Below, one piece after another: positions 49,725 to 58,003 of a stretch of 64,000 nucleotides of DNA. The notes below the pieces were generated by a model, which ran no database searches, was not told where the DNA came from, and saw only the letters and a list, made by a program, of their open reading frames with translations. The DNA comes from Clostridium niameyense. GTDB lineage: Bacteria; Bacillota; Clostridia; Clostridiales; Clostridiaceae. Position numbers and translations under genes: made by a program. Numbering within the stretch: the first letter of the stretch is position 1; the number at the start of each line of letters is the position of its first letter. The stretch is from contig NZ_LN849007.1 of the NCBI RefSeq assembly GCF_001243045.1, positions 2,260,989-2,324,988 on the forward strand, given 5' to 3'.

Positions 49725-49756
49725 AATGTATATATTGATTTTATGGATAATATGAC
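49725..49756 (-). promoter_or_regulatory. Possible sigma-E promoter of the SipL-like gene
   Basis: Minus-strand GTCATATT (49756-49749), a 16-bp spacer and TATACATT (49732-49725) resemble the mother-cell sigma-E consensus. The spacer is a little long. The expected mother-cell role agrees. Confidence 0.4.
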
Positions 49757-49773
49757 TAATTTATATTTTTAGG

Positions 49774-49803
49774 CAAAAAAAATTTGGTACTTTGAAGTAC
49801 CAA
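49774..49803 (-). terminator. Terminator after veg
   Basis: TTGGTACTT pairs with AAGTACCAA and is followed on the minus strand by ATTTTTTTTGCC. Confidence 0.85.
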
Positions 49804-49808
49804 TAAAT

Positions 49809-50045
49809 CTATAAAACAAAATCTAATTGAACTGTTTTAGTCAATACATCTGAGTAACTATATGTGACTTTCCTTTGGGTGTCATCCTCAAGTCTTATAA
49901 GAAAAATACTTGGATAAGCTTTTTCTATAATTCCTTGATTAACGAAAGTTTTTCTCCTTCCGCCATTAGCCTTTAATGTAACTTTATCTCCAACATGGCT
50001 TTCTATGTCTTTTTTAATGGTATCAATTACGTTCTTTTTTTCCAT
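49809..50045 (-). CDS. veg: Veg protein
   Basis: A 78-residue SH3-like small protein with the family pattern IKKDIESHVGDKVTLKANGGRRK and a C-terminal RLEDDTQRKVTYSYSDVLT. Veg is very abundant in Bacillus, where it affects biofilm matrix gene control and spore outgrowth. The ATG at 50045 is eight bases after AGAGGG; an in-frame GTG lies inside that box. It has a full-consensus promoter and its own terminator, which fits high expression. Confidence 0.93.
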   Translation of the reverse strand: MEKKNVIDTIKKDIESHVGDKVTLKANGGRRKTFVNQGIIEKAYPSIFLIRLEDDTQRKVTYSYSDVLTKTVQLDFVL

Positions 50046-50072
50046 AGTTAACACCCTCTTTCTACACCTTAC

Positions 50073-50101
50073 ATTATATATGAAGGTTTACATTTTGTCA
50101 A
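50073..50101 (-). promoter_or_regulatory. Full-consensus promoter of veg
   Basis: Minus-strand TTGACA (50101-50096), 17 bp, then TATAAT (50078-50073). The Bacillus veg promoter is likewise one of the strongest known sigma-A promoters. Confidence 0.92.
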
Positions 50102-50242
50102 GTAAACTTTTTATTTTACCAGTTTATAAGTGTATTTGTCAATATTATTTTTTGATAAACTATTAACATTTTATTTAATATTTCTCTTTCAGATTATTGT
50201 TCCCTTCATTTCTTGTATATATACAAATTTATTCCGTTACTT

Positions 50243-51157
50243 CTATATATATGGTGATTTTGGAAAACCCTTTCTATACTTCCCTCTAGTTTGTAATCCA
50301 CCTATACCCTTTAAGCCAGTTATGGTGTTTTCTAGTGCATCCTCTATAGAAACTACTTTTTCTATATTTGAATATGCTATTTTTTCACATAAAAATACAG
50401 GATCAAGACAATGAATTAAAACTCTACCAGGCGAACTAGCATAATTAGCACCTGCATCTAATATAGCTTCATAACAGGATTGACAAGCACCTGCAAAAAT
50501 TACTAAATCATCGTAATTGCTTTTATAATCTCTTAAATTAGATACAGTTTCTATAAAATACTTAGAGTTTTTATAATTATTTATATTTGTATAATCATCG
50601 GTTTCTCTTATAACCGCATCATGTCCTGTGATAACTACTATATCTGGTTTAAATTCTTTTACTAACTCTAATACCTTTATAGGTTGATCTTTTTCCATTA
50701 CAGTTTCCCCTACTATATCTAATTGCAATTGTTTATATACTTTAATACATGTATCCAAATACTCTGAATCCCCATCTATATGAAGTATTTTTCCTGGTCT
50801 TCCAAAGTATAAATTTTTATCATTAATACTTTTACTACTCCTAAACATTTTACTTATATTCTTTTTTTTATAGTTGCCTTCACCTCTCATGCCAGTATTT
50901 TTTCTATTTTGTAATATTTTATTTATTGAAGCATTTACTTGTTTATTGAATATTTTTTCTTCATGACTCATTGAACTTATAGCTACTTGTTCAAGATCAG
51001 AAGCTGGTGAATCTGCTATTATTCTTAAATTTACTCCTTTTAATGTATATATAGTTCCTTTATTACCTTGTTTAATATCTATAATTTTAAAGGTAATATC
51101 TTTTCCGTAAGATTTTCTTACCACTATATCTCCTATATTCAAATTCTTCATCTCCAT
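50243..51157 (-). CDS. yabG: Sporulation-specific protease YabG
   Basis: A 304-residue protein of the YabG family (cysteine-type peptidase U57). The N-terminal SH3-like segment NIGDIVVRKSYGKDITFKI and the catalytic-domain segments ILHIDGDSEYLDTCIKVYK, IVVITGHDA and FAGACQSCYEAILDAGANYASSP are characteristic. YabG processes coat proteins and, in C. difficile, pre-pro-SleC and CspBA. The start is uncertain: the ATG at 51157 lacks an upstream ribosome binding site, and the next ATG (51151) is abutted by GGAG. It lies upstream of veg, as in Bacillus. Confidence 0.93.
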   Translation of the reverse strand: MEMKNLNIGDIVVRKSYGKDITFKIIDIKQGNKGTIYTLKGVNLRIIADSPASDLEQVAISSMSHEEKIFNKQVNASINKILQNRKNTGMRGEGNYKKKNISKMFRSSKSINDKNLYFGRPGKILHIDGDSEYLDTCIKVYKQLQLDIVGETVMEKDQPIKVLELVKEFKPDIVVITGHDAVIRETDDYTNINNYKNSKYFIETVSNLRDYKSNYDDLVIFAGACQSCYEAILDAGANYASSPGRVLIHCLDPVFLCEKIAYSNIEKVVSIEDALENTITGLKGIGGLQTRGKYRKGFPKSPYI

Positions 51158-51208
51158 AATAATAAATCACTATATATTATGAAATCCTTATTCATTTTGT
51201 GATTTACC

Positions 51209-51250
51209 AAAAAAAATAAGACATACAAAATTATATATTTTTGTATGTCT
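51209..51250 (-). terminator. Terminator after the first CotS-family gene
   Basis: AGACATACAAAA pairs perfectly with TTTTGTATGTCT, followed on the minus strand by TTATTTTTTTT. Confidence 0.85.
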
Positions 51251-51266
51251 AAAAATATATTTCATT

Positions 51267-52265
51267 TTAATGTAAATAAATCTCTTTAAATTGTTTAATA
51301 AAATCGATATATTTTTCCTGTTCAGAGATTAATTCCTCCATTTTATTGTTAAAAGTGTTCTGAGGCCAAGTTACTTCGTTATAATAGTATCTATTACTTA
51401 ATCTCCAAAATCTTTGTGGAAATAGTAAAAATGCAAATAAAGTATCATATTCTTCTTCTTTTAAAGGATTTATAGCATTATAAGAATTTAGTATTATTTT
51501 GGCATAATCCATACTCCAATCATTTCTCTTTAATACCTTTATCATAAAATTTGAAATATCATAGGTTTTTATCTCTCTTTTGCAGTAATCAAAATCTATA
51601 ACATTTACGTGATTATCCTTATCTATTATAATATTATGATACGTAAAATCATGGTGACAAAAACTTTTTTCTTTTTCGGTAGCTTTACATATATTTAAGT
51701 ACTCAGAATTTTCTAGTACATCCATAGCTCTTTTACCTAGATTTTTATAGAACTCTACATTCTTGATATAATTTAAATCAAATTTACTCTTATTATTTTT
51801 CTTTCTTATCATATCCCTCATTTTATTTAATGCTTTAACTCTCTTTTTCATTAAATGAGGCCACCTACCTAAATCTGTCTTTAACTTGCTATTTTCTGGA
51901 GGCTCATATCCCTTTGATGCTATATGAAGATATCCAAGATATCGTGCTGCTAATATTAAATCTTCTTTATCCTTAAAATTACACTCTCTCCCATCAATCC
52001 ATTGAGATATTGTGTATATATCTTCATTTACTAGTGCATAAGGTTCCTGATCTAAATTTAAGGAATATTTATCCACATATTGAAATCCGTTTTTTATTAA
52101 ATGTTCTTTGGCACCGTACACAAATAGCAGTTTTTGTACTCCGTAATCAATTTTTTTTAAACATAAATCTCCCTTATTAGTCTTTAAATAATATACCCCT
52201 TTATGAGGTTTAAGTTGTTCAATTTTAATATTAAACTGCCTTTCAATTTCAAATTCTCTCATCAT
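51267..52265 (-). CDS. cotS: CotS-family spore coat kinase-like protein (1)
   Basis: A 332-residue protein with an aminoglycoside phosphotransferase-like fold, as in Bacillus CotS/YtaA/CotI. The catalytic loop HHDFTYHN (D206, N211) and the metal-binding IDFDY (D224) are intact, as is the N-lobe lysine strand LCLKKIDY. The C-terminal segment FAFLLFPQRFWRLSNRYYY is a CotS-family mark. Bacillus CotI was proposed to be a coat protein kinase; the substrate here is unknown. It is divergent from a GT4 glycosyltransferase gene 108 bp away. Confidence 0.9.
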   Translation of the reverse strand: MMREFEIERQFNIKIEQLKPHKGVYYLKTNKGDLCLKKIDYGVQKLLFVYGAKEHLIKNGFQYVDKYSLNLDQEPYALVNEDIYTISQWIDGRECNFKDKEDLILAARYLGYLHIASKGYEPPENSKLKTDLGRWPHLMKKRVKALNKMRDMIRKKNNKSKFDLNYIKNVEFYKNLGKRAMDVLENSEYLNICKATEKEKSFCHHDFTYHNIIIDKDNHVNVIDFDYCKREIKTYDISNFMIKVLKRNDWSMDYAKIILNSYNAINPLKEEEYDTLFAFLLFPQRFWRLSNRYYYNEVTWPQNTFNNKMEELISEQEKYIDFIKQFKEIYLH

Positions 52266-52379
52266 AGTTAACCACCTCCTTTAATCTATATGTAATGTTT
52301 TTTCATTTTAGAATAACTTTAACATTTTTATAATGATCTTAATATAATGAATTAGGAGAAATTCGAAAGGACAGTGTAT

Positions 52380-53468
52380 ATGAAAATTGGTATTGACGGT
52401 AGAGCTGCTTGCTGGTATAGGGGTACTGGTATAGGCACATATACCTATCAATTGATAAATTCTCTAAATAAAATAGATAATGCAAATAATTATTTGATTT
52501 TCACTCCAGAAACCCCCAATTATACACCAAATTTAAACAATAACTTTTGGCAAGAAATTAATATTCCCAATACACTAAAACATAGTGATATTGATATCTA
52601 CCATGTTCCTCAAAATGGTGTAGGTCTTCCAACTGATAAAAGCTGTAAATTTACAATAACATTGCATGATGTAATTCCTTACAGAATGCCTGCAACTGTA
52701 AGTGATAGATATTTAAAAATTTTTTCAGAGCAAATTCCAAAAATAGTATCTTTAAGTGATTCTATAATAACCGTCTCAGAATTTTCTAAAAAAGATATAA
52801 TAAAATCTTTTAATTATCCAGAAGATAAAATACACGTTACCTACTTAGCTGCTGAAGATATATATAAGCCTTTAGATAAAACCTTGTGTAAAAATATTTT
52901 AAAAAGCAAATATGGAATAGATAAGGATTTTATACTTTATCTAGGGGGCTTTAGCTTAAGAAAAAACATACTAGGATTAATTGAATCCTTTAGTAAATTT
53001 ATTAGTTTATATAAAAAAAACATATCCTTAATCATAGTAGGTAAAAAAGGTTTTCTTTGTGAAAAATATATGCAAAGAGCTAAAGATTTAAAACTTGAAA
53101 ATAAGATTATATTTCCAGGATTCATACCTGTAAATGATTTACCTTACTTTTATAACAGTGCAGACCTTTTTATTTATCCTTCTTTTTACGAAGGCTTTGG
53201 TCTTCCCACCATAGAAGCTATGGCTTGTGGCACACCTGTTATTACATCAAATACTACTTCTATTCCAGAAGTGGTTAAAGATGCCGCATTATTAACAGAT
53301 CCTAATAATATAGATGATATGTGTAACTGTATATATAAAGTATTATTAAACCCTGAGTTATCAAGAATTTTATCTAATAAAGGTTTATATCGTTCTAAAA
53401 AATTTAGCTGGAACAATTGTGCTAAAGATACCCTAAATGCTTATAAAAAAACTTTGGATATAAAATGA
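52380..53468 (+). CDS. GT4 glycosyltransferase of the spore coat cluster (1)
   Basis: A 362-residue GT-B enzyme. The N-terminus IGIDGRAACWYRGTGIGTYTYQL is acceptor-side, and the donor-side ExFGLPxxE motif is present as EGFGLPTIEA. It resembles CotSA and mannosyl/rhamnosyl transferases. The ATG at 52380 follows AAAGGA; an in-frame GTG six bases upstream is less well placed. It is divergent from one CotS gene and convergent with another, so it probably modifies the spore surface or coat. The sugar and acceptor are unknown. Confidence 0.9.
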   Translation: MKIGIDGRAACWYRGTGIGTYTYQLINSLNKIDNANNYLIFTPETPNYTPNLNNNFWQEINIPNTLKHSDIDIYHVPQNGVGLPTDKSCKFTITLHDVIPYRMPATVSDRYLKIFSEQIPKIVSLSDSIITVSEFSKKDIIKSFNYPEDKIHVTYLAAEDIYKPLDKTLCKNILKSKYGIDKDFILYLGGFSLRKNILGLIESFSKFISLYKKNISLIIVGKKGFLCEKYMQRAKDLKLENKIIFPGFIPVNDLPYFYNSADLFIYPSFYEGFGLPTIEAMACGTPVITSNTTSIPEVVKDAALLTDPNNIDDMCNCIYKVLLNPELSRILSNKGLYRSKKFSWNNCAKDTLNAYKKTLDIK

Positions 53469-53498
53469 CTTCAGTACATTAAGTACTGAAGTCATTTT
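53462..53498. terminator. Bidirectional terminator between GT4 gene 1 and CotS gene 2
   Basis: A 16-bp perfect inverted repeat, AAAATGACTTCAGTAC with its complement, with A and T ends for both directions. Confidence 0.88.
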
Positions 53499-53501
53499 AT
53501 A

Positions 53502-54515
53502 TTATAATATATTTTCTTTAAACTCTTTTAATAAGTCCTCTCTGTATTCCTTATAATCACATTTTTTAATAAATCGGTTTAGAAATACTCCCTCTCCCCA
53601 TTGCTTCTTTCTGGTATAATAATTTTTAGATATACTATAAAAATCCTCTGGAAAATTAAGCATAGCATATAATACTTTAAGTTCCCTTTTATCCAGATTA
53701 TTAGTTTTACAGTAATTATCCAATATGTTTTCCGTTCTCCCTATATCAAATGCAAATCTTTTTATGGATTTAATTATAAAATTGCATAGATCATGAATTT
53801 TCAGATCTATAATTGAATAATCGAAGTCTATAAAATATGCTTCTTCTTTTTCAATTATTATATTATGATAAGCTAAATCATGATGACAAATAGCAATTTT
53901 ATCTTCTTCTTTACATAATGCATAATAGTCACTATTTTCTAATACCTCTATAGATTCTTCCACTTGACTAATATAATAATCTACATAAAATAAAAATATA
54001 TTATCAAAATCAGTTTTATTATCATGGACGTTAGCTATCTCCTTAAAGAATTTCATATCCTTCTTTTTAGTCTTAAAATTATCTATCATTTTCCCTAAAA
54101 AAATATTTTTTTGAAAATTTGTATTAAATCCCATAGAGGCTTTATGCATTTCCCCAAGTCCTAAAGATGCTACTTTTAAATCTAATGGATTATTTAAATC
54201 ACACTCTCTTCCTTTAATCACATTCATAATACAATAAATTTCATTATCATATGTTGTATAAATTTTATTCTCTTTATTTTTCATAAAACTCATCACTCTA
54301 GGGAATCTTATTGATATATAATTTAACACCTCTTGTATAAAGTTTAATTGTTCTATACTATAATCTAATTTTTTTAATATTTTTTCCCCTTTATCTGTTT
54401 TTAATAAAAAAACGCTCCTAATGGGAAGTACTTCTCTTATCTCTAAATCAAATTTATCAAACAAATTTAAAGATAAATTGTAATTCATAAGAACTTCTTT
54501 ATCTAGTTTATCCAC
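53502..54515 (-). CDS. CotS-family spore coat kinase-like protein (2)
   Basis: A 337-residue paralogue of the 51267-52265 protein. The catalytic loop HHDLAYHN (D213, N218), IDFDY (D230) and N-lobe KILKKLDY are retained, so it may be active. The start is GTG at 54515, seven bases after AAAGGAG. It is the last gene of a four-gene minus-strand run (CotS 3, Lys-rich protein, degenerate CotS, this one) with gaps of 12-29 bp. Identity to its paralogues is low outside the motifs. Confidence 0.88.
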   Translation of the reverse strand: MDKLDKEVLMNYNLSLNLFDKFDLEIREVLPIRSVFLLKTDKGEKILKKLDYSIEQLNFIQEVLNYISIRFPRVMSFMKNKENKIYTTYDNEIYCIMNVIKGRECDLNNPLDLKVASLGLGEMHKASMGFNTNFQKNIFLGKMIDNFKTKKKDMKFFKEIANVHDNKTDFDNIFLFYVDYYISQVEESIEVLENSDYYALCKEEDKIAICHHDLAYHNIIIEKEEAYFIDFDYSIIDLKIHDLCNFIIKSIKRFAFDIGRTENILDNYCKTNNLDKRELKVLYAMLNFPEDFYSISKNYYTRKKQWGEGVFLNRFIKKCDYKEYREDLLKEFKENIL

Positions 54516-54527
54516 TTCATCACTCCT

Positions 54528-55292
54528 TTAGATTAAACTATCTCCATCCATTTTCTTAGCCTTATTAAAACTATTAATATATTGCTTTTCATTCCAATTT
54601 TTTTTCTTGTACATATATCTAGTACAACATCTAATTATATAATAAGGATAAGAAATCATACCCAAAATAAAATTATAGCTACTATCTTGTAGATTCTCCA
54701 TAGAACAAAATTCCTTTATTAATTTACACTTATCCACCTTTAAATTTTTCTTTTTTATTTTATATAAAAAATCTATAGCATCTATCTCAACCATATCATA
54801 ACAGCAATTATTAAATTCTATAATCTCTAAGTCATTTGTTTTTCTCAAGTTGTCAAAATAAACTTTACTTAGACATATCTCTCGTCTTTTCATACTTCTT
54901 AATATTAAATCCAAATAACTATCTTCATATACAAAATTTATTGACTTTTCTCCTCTTTTTATATACTTAGGCAATTCTTCTAGTAGTATATTCTCAAATT
55001 CATTAATATCCGTTTTATGTTGTAACCCATATAAAAATTTCTTTACTTTTTTTAAAGCTACCTTATTTTTTTCTACATTTTTACCAGTTCTGTTATTTAC
55101 TTCATTCTTAAAATAATTTTTATATCCTAAAGTTTTTTTATGAAACAAACTAATATTATATAATTGTTCTAGAATATGGTCTTCTCTAATAGATTTTTTA
55201 TTTAAGTCATTATTAAAGGATTCAACTAGTTTTATCCCTTTTATTTGCAAATAACTTTTAAAATCAATTTCTTCTTCTTTTATTAAACTCAT
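54528..55292 (-). CDS. Degenerate CotS-family protein, probable pseudokinase
   Basis: A 254-residue protein that aligns with the C-terminal two thirds of its CotS neighbours: FHKKTLGY (about 50-57) matches LHIASKGY, and YPYYIIRCCTRYMYKKKNW (about 215-233) matches the CotS C-terminal block. The N-lobe, including the ATP-anchoring lysine strand, is missing. Where the others have HHDxxxHN it has LSKVYFDN (catalytic Asp replaced by K143), and IDFD has become IEFN (D to N161). No frameshift or stop is seen, so it looks like a maintained non-catalytic protein. The start at 55292 follows GGGAGGTG; an earlier ATG overlaps that box. Confidence 0.75.
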   Translation of the reverse strand: MSLIKEEEIDFKSYLQIKGIKLVESFNNDLNKKSIREDHILEQLYNISLFHKKTLGYKNYFKNEVNNRTGKNVEKNKVALKKVKKFLYGLQHKTDINEFENILLEELPKYIKRGEKSINFVYEDSYLDLILRSMKRREICLSKVYFDNLRKTNDLEIIEFNNCCYDMVEIDAIDFLYKIKKKNLKVDKCKLIKEFCSMENLQDSSYNFILGMISYPYYIIRCCTRYMYKKKNWNEKQYINSFNKAKKMDGDSLI

Positions 55293-55321
55293 ATCATTAA
55301 ATGCACCTCCCATAAGGTGTG

Positions 55322-55516
55322 TTACCTATATTTTTTTTTAATTTTTTTTAAAACTTCTTTTTTTTCTTCCCTTAGTTTTTTTATCTTCTTTTTTCTTTTT
55401 TTTATTTCTTTTAAATTTTTAACACTTTGTTTTAATTCACTAAGTTCTTTATCATAATTTTCTATTTCATTTAAATCATCAGGTATGTTTTTTTTATAAT
55501 ATTTTTTTTTGGACAT
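55322..55516 (-). CDS. Small lysine-rich coiled-coil protein
   Basis: A 64-residue protein, about 40 percent lysine, with a predicted charged helix or coiled coil for most of its length (ELKQSVKNLKEIKKRKKKIK). GAGGGGG six bases before the ATG supports translation. It lies between CotS 3 and the degenerate CotS gene with gaps of 14 and 29 bp, so it is co-transcribed. I recognise no family. The strong positive charge suggests binding to an acidic partner such as a phosphorylated or anionic coat polymer; that is inference. Confidence 0.65.
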   Translation of the reverse strand: MSKKKYYKKNIPDDLNEIENYDKELSELKQSVKNLKEIKKRKKKIKKLREEKKEVLKKIKKKYR

Positions 55517-55530
55517 ATAAATCCCCCTCT

Positions 55531-56538
55531 TCAAATTTTTAATAGCCTAAATTCTTCTATGAATTCTTGCTTTTCCTCCCTATCCTCATAAATCTTGTTT
55601 AATTTATTTAAGAAAAATTCGTTACTCCAGGGTTGCATTTCCCAATAATATTGTATGCCTACTTGCCAATAATCTTGAGGAAATTCCATAAAAGCTGCCA
55701 TTATAGTAATATCCCTAGGCTCTATTTTTTTAGTCTTATCATAAGTTTTCAATACACTTTTAGCTGTATCAATACTCCACTTTCCATTTTTCATAATTCT
55801 TATCATAATACTAGATAAATCATGTAAGCTACTATCTAACATACAATAATCAAAATCAATAATGTTTACTTCTCCTTTATTATCTATTAAAATATTATGA
55901 TGAGCTAAATCATGATGACAGAAACCTCTTTTATTTATTTCATCTAACATTTTATTTAAATATTCACTTTGTATTAGATTTTCTATAGATTTATTTGCCC
56001 TAAAAACTTCCTCTTGTATCATATCTAAGTATAGTGAATCAAATTCTGATTTATCTTCTTTTAAATTAATTTTTTTCTTAAAATCTAATATTTCATCTTT
56101 TCTAGTATAAAAAGTTTTAATCCATCTAAACCAACCTATTCTTGGCTCCATATCTTTAGTTATATAAAAATTTTGACTTTTTATATGCAATTGAGCTAAT
56201 TTATTTACTGCAGTAGACACATCAATTGGATTATCAAAACTACATTGTCTACAGTTAATCCATTTAGTCATATAAGCATAATTTTTTTCAAACTTTATAT
56301 AGTCTTGACCTTTATTATTTGGTAAGATTCCAGGGATTTTTTTAAAACCATTATTCTGTAGATGTTTCATAGCACTAAGTATAAAAAGAAAATGTTTTAA
56401 GTTATACCTTACTACTTTTAAACAATACGCATTGTTTTTATAATCAATTATTTTATACACATTTTTTATTTTTTCTATGGAAGAAGCCGTAATATCATAA
56501 TTATTTTCTACAAATTTTGCTACAGATGATATATTCAA
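55531..56538 (-). CDS. CotS-family spore coat kinase-like protein (3)
   Basis: A 335-residue CotS-family protein with an intact catalytic loop HHDLAHHN and IIDFDYC, and the C-terminal MEFPQDYWQVGIQYYWE block. It heads the four-gene minus-strand run. The start is a judgement: ATG at 56544 is one base from GGAGG, so TTG at 56538, seven bases after it, is preferred. It is divergent from GT4 gene 2, repeating the arrangement at 51.3-53.5 kb. Confidence 0.88.
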   Translation of the reverse strand: MNISSVAKFVENNYDITASSIEKIKNVYKIIDYKNNAYCLKVVRYNLKHFLFILSAMKHLQNNGFKKIPGILPNNKGQDYIKFEKNYAYMTKWINCRQCSFDNPIDVSTAVNKLAQLHIKSQNFYITKDMEPRIGWFRWIKTFYTRKDEILDFKKKINLKEDKSEFDSLYLDMIQEEVFRANKSIENLIQSEYLNKMLDEINKRGFCHHDLAHHNILIDNKGEVNIIDFDYCMLDSSLHDLSSIMIRIMKNGKWSIDTAKSVLKTYDKTKKIEPRDITIMAAFMEFPQDYWQVGIQYYWEMQPWSNEFFLNKLNKIYEDREEKQEFIEEFRLLKI

Positions 56539-56713
56539 ACTCATTCCTCCATTATTAAATTAATTTATATATATTATATGTTAATTAAGTTACGTTGGTG
56601 ATAAATGGCACATTTTTCATAGTAGTTAATAATATATATTACAGTAAAGATATTTTTTAACTCTTTTTCAGTTTATTTATAATAAAATTCTTATTAATGG
56701 GGTGGTTAATAAA

Positions 56714-57832
56714 ATGAAAATTTCTATAGATGCCCGAGGAATAAACTGGTATAAGGGTACTGGCATAGGTACTTATACTGAAAATATATTAAAATATATG
56801 ATAAATAAAAATAGTAATTATTTCTTTAATATATATTGGGCTGGAGGTAACTACAATAATTTCAAAAAACATAATACAAATATATTACTTACATCTAAAA
56901 AGTATAGTAGATTTTTTGAACAATGTTATTTCCCTAATAACATAAATAAATTAAAGCCTGACATATATCATATTCCTCAAAATGGCATAGGACTATGTGA
57001 GAACATAAACTGTAAAATAGTAGTTACCATTCATGATTTGATTCCTTATATAATGCCTGAAACTGTTGGAAAAGGTTATTTGAATAAATTTTTAAGAGAA
57101 ATGCCTAAAATAATGTATCTTTCAGATAAAATTATTACTGTGTCTCAACATTCAAAAAATGATATTCTAAAATTTTTCCCTATGGATGAAAAAAAAGTTA
57201 AAGTTATTCCTTTAGCAGCTGGGAAAAAATATAAACCCTTAGAAAAAAATAAATGCTTAAATTTACTTAAACATAAATATAAAATTGACTGTCCTTTTAT
57301 ATTATATATAGGTGGTTTCAGCCCTAGAAAAAATGTAAAATCTCTTATAATATCTTTTTCTAAGATTTATAATAAGTTGCAAAATAAATATAAACTTGTG
57401 ATTATAGGTGCAAAAAAAGATGAGGGAAATAAATTATTAGAACTAACTAATAAGCTAAAGATTGCCTCTAACATAATATTTACAGACTTTGTTCCAGAAA
57501 AAGATCTTCCTATTTTTTATAATGCGTGTAGTGCTTTTGTATATCCTTCTTTATATGAGGGTTTTGGTTTACCTCCCTTAGAAGCTATGAGTTGTGGTGC
57601 CCCTGTAATAACCTCAAATACCTCCTCAATACCTGAAGTTGTTGGTAATAGTTGTATAACTATAGATCCTTTAAATACAGATGATATGATAAATTCATTA
57701 GAAAATTTGCTAAACAATGAAGCTTTACAACGTAAATTAAGTAAAAATGGCTATGAACGATCTAAACTATTTTCTTGGGAAAAAACTTCTAAATTAACTT
57801 TAGACTTATATAATGAATTATATAAAAATTAA
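56714..57832 (+). CDS. GT4 glycosyltransferase of the spore coat cluster (2)
   Basis: A 372-residue paralogue of the 52380-53468 enzyme. It shares the N-terminal DARGINWYKGTGIGTYT pattern, the mid-protein IYHIPQNGIGL and the donor motif EGFGLPPLEAMSCGAPVITSN. The ATG at 56714 is eight bases after GGGGTGG. It is divergent from CotS 3 with 175 bp between. The two enzymes may add successive sugars to one coat glycan; that is inference. Confidence 0.9.
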   Translation: MKISIDARGINWYKGTGIGTYTENILKYMINKNSNYFFNIYWAGGNYNNFKKHNTNILLTSKKYSRFFEQCYFPNNINKLKPDIYHIPQNGIGLCENINCKIVVTIHDLIPYIMPETVGKGYLNKFLREMPKIMYLSDKIITVSQHSKNDILKFFPMDEKKVKVIPLAAGKKYKPLEKNKCLNLLKHKYKIDCPFILYIGGFSPRKNVKSLIISFSKIYNKLQNKYKLVIIGAKKDEGNKLLELTNKLKIASNIIFTDFVPEKDLPIFYNACSAFVYPSLYEGFGLPPLEAMSCGAPVITSNTSSIPEVVGNSCITIDPLNTDDMINSLENLLNNEALQRKLSKNGYERSKLFSWEKTSKLTLDLYNELYKN

Positions 57833-57845
57833 TATCTTTAACTTT

Positions 57846-57887
57846 AAAAGAAAAAGAGTCAAAATTAGAAATTCTAATTTTGACTCT
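57846..57887 (-). terminator. Strong terminator shared by GT4 gene 2 and a minus-strand transcript
   Basis: A 16-bp perfect stem (AGAGTCAAAATTAGAA with its complement, 57855-57887). On the minus strand it is followed by TTTTTCTTTT, a better tract than the plus-strand side, so it mainly terminates leftward transcription. Confidence 0.85.
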
Positions 57888-57946
57888 AAAATTTTAAGTA
57901 TTATTCCAAGCTATCGCTTCTTATATTAAGCCCCCTAATATTCCCC
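57850..57946 (-). ncRNA. Candidate small RNA between the GT4 gene and the solute-binding protein gene
   Basis: About 97 nt bounded by a near-consensus promoter (57953-57981) and a 16-bp intrinsic terminator. No plausible reading frame with a ribosome binding site is present. Predicted folds by eye: an ATATTA/TAATAT stem presenting GGGGGC, a small AAGC-GATA-GCTT hairpin, then the terminator. The G-rich loop (GGGGG at about 57935-57931) and the upstream AAGGGGAA are candidate antisense seed regions. Confidence 0.55.
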
Positions 57947-57952
57947 TTCTAC

Positions 57953-57981
57953 ATTATACAATACCTTTCGTGCTTTGTAAA
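57953..57981 (-). promoter_or_regulatory. Promoter of the candidate small RNA, with overlapping cre-like box
   Basis: Minus-strand TTTACA (57981-57976), 17 bp, then TATAAT (57958-57953). The sequence TTGTAAACGTTTTATA (plus strand, about 57975-57990) overlaps the -35 and resembles the catabolite-response element consensus WTGNAANCGNWWNCAW apart from the last CA. A LacI/CcpA-type repressor there would block the promoter. Confidence 0.6.
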
Positions 57982-58003
57982 CGTTTTATAGCGCTTATTT
58001 TCA

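Noticed and set aside
50102-50242. Possible gene or regulatory RNA between yabG and veg
   Set aside because: Only a weak TTGTATATATACAA palindrome and AT-rich sequence are present; no promoter-terminator pair is seen beyond the veg promoter.
55320-55520. Poly-A/T-rich tract read as a slippage or phase-variable region
   Set aside because: The A runs encode lysines of a frame with a good ribosome binding site; no evidence of length variation can be drawn from one sequence.
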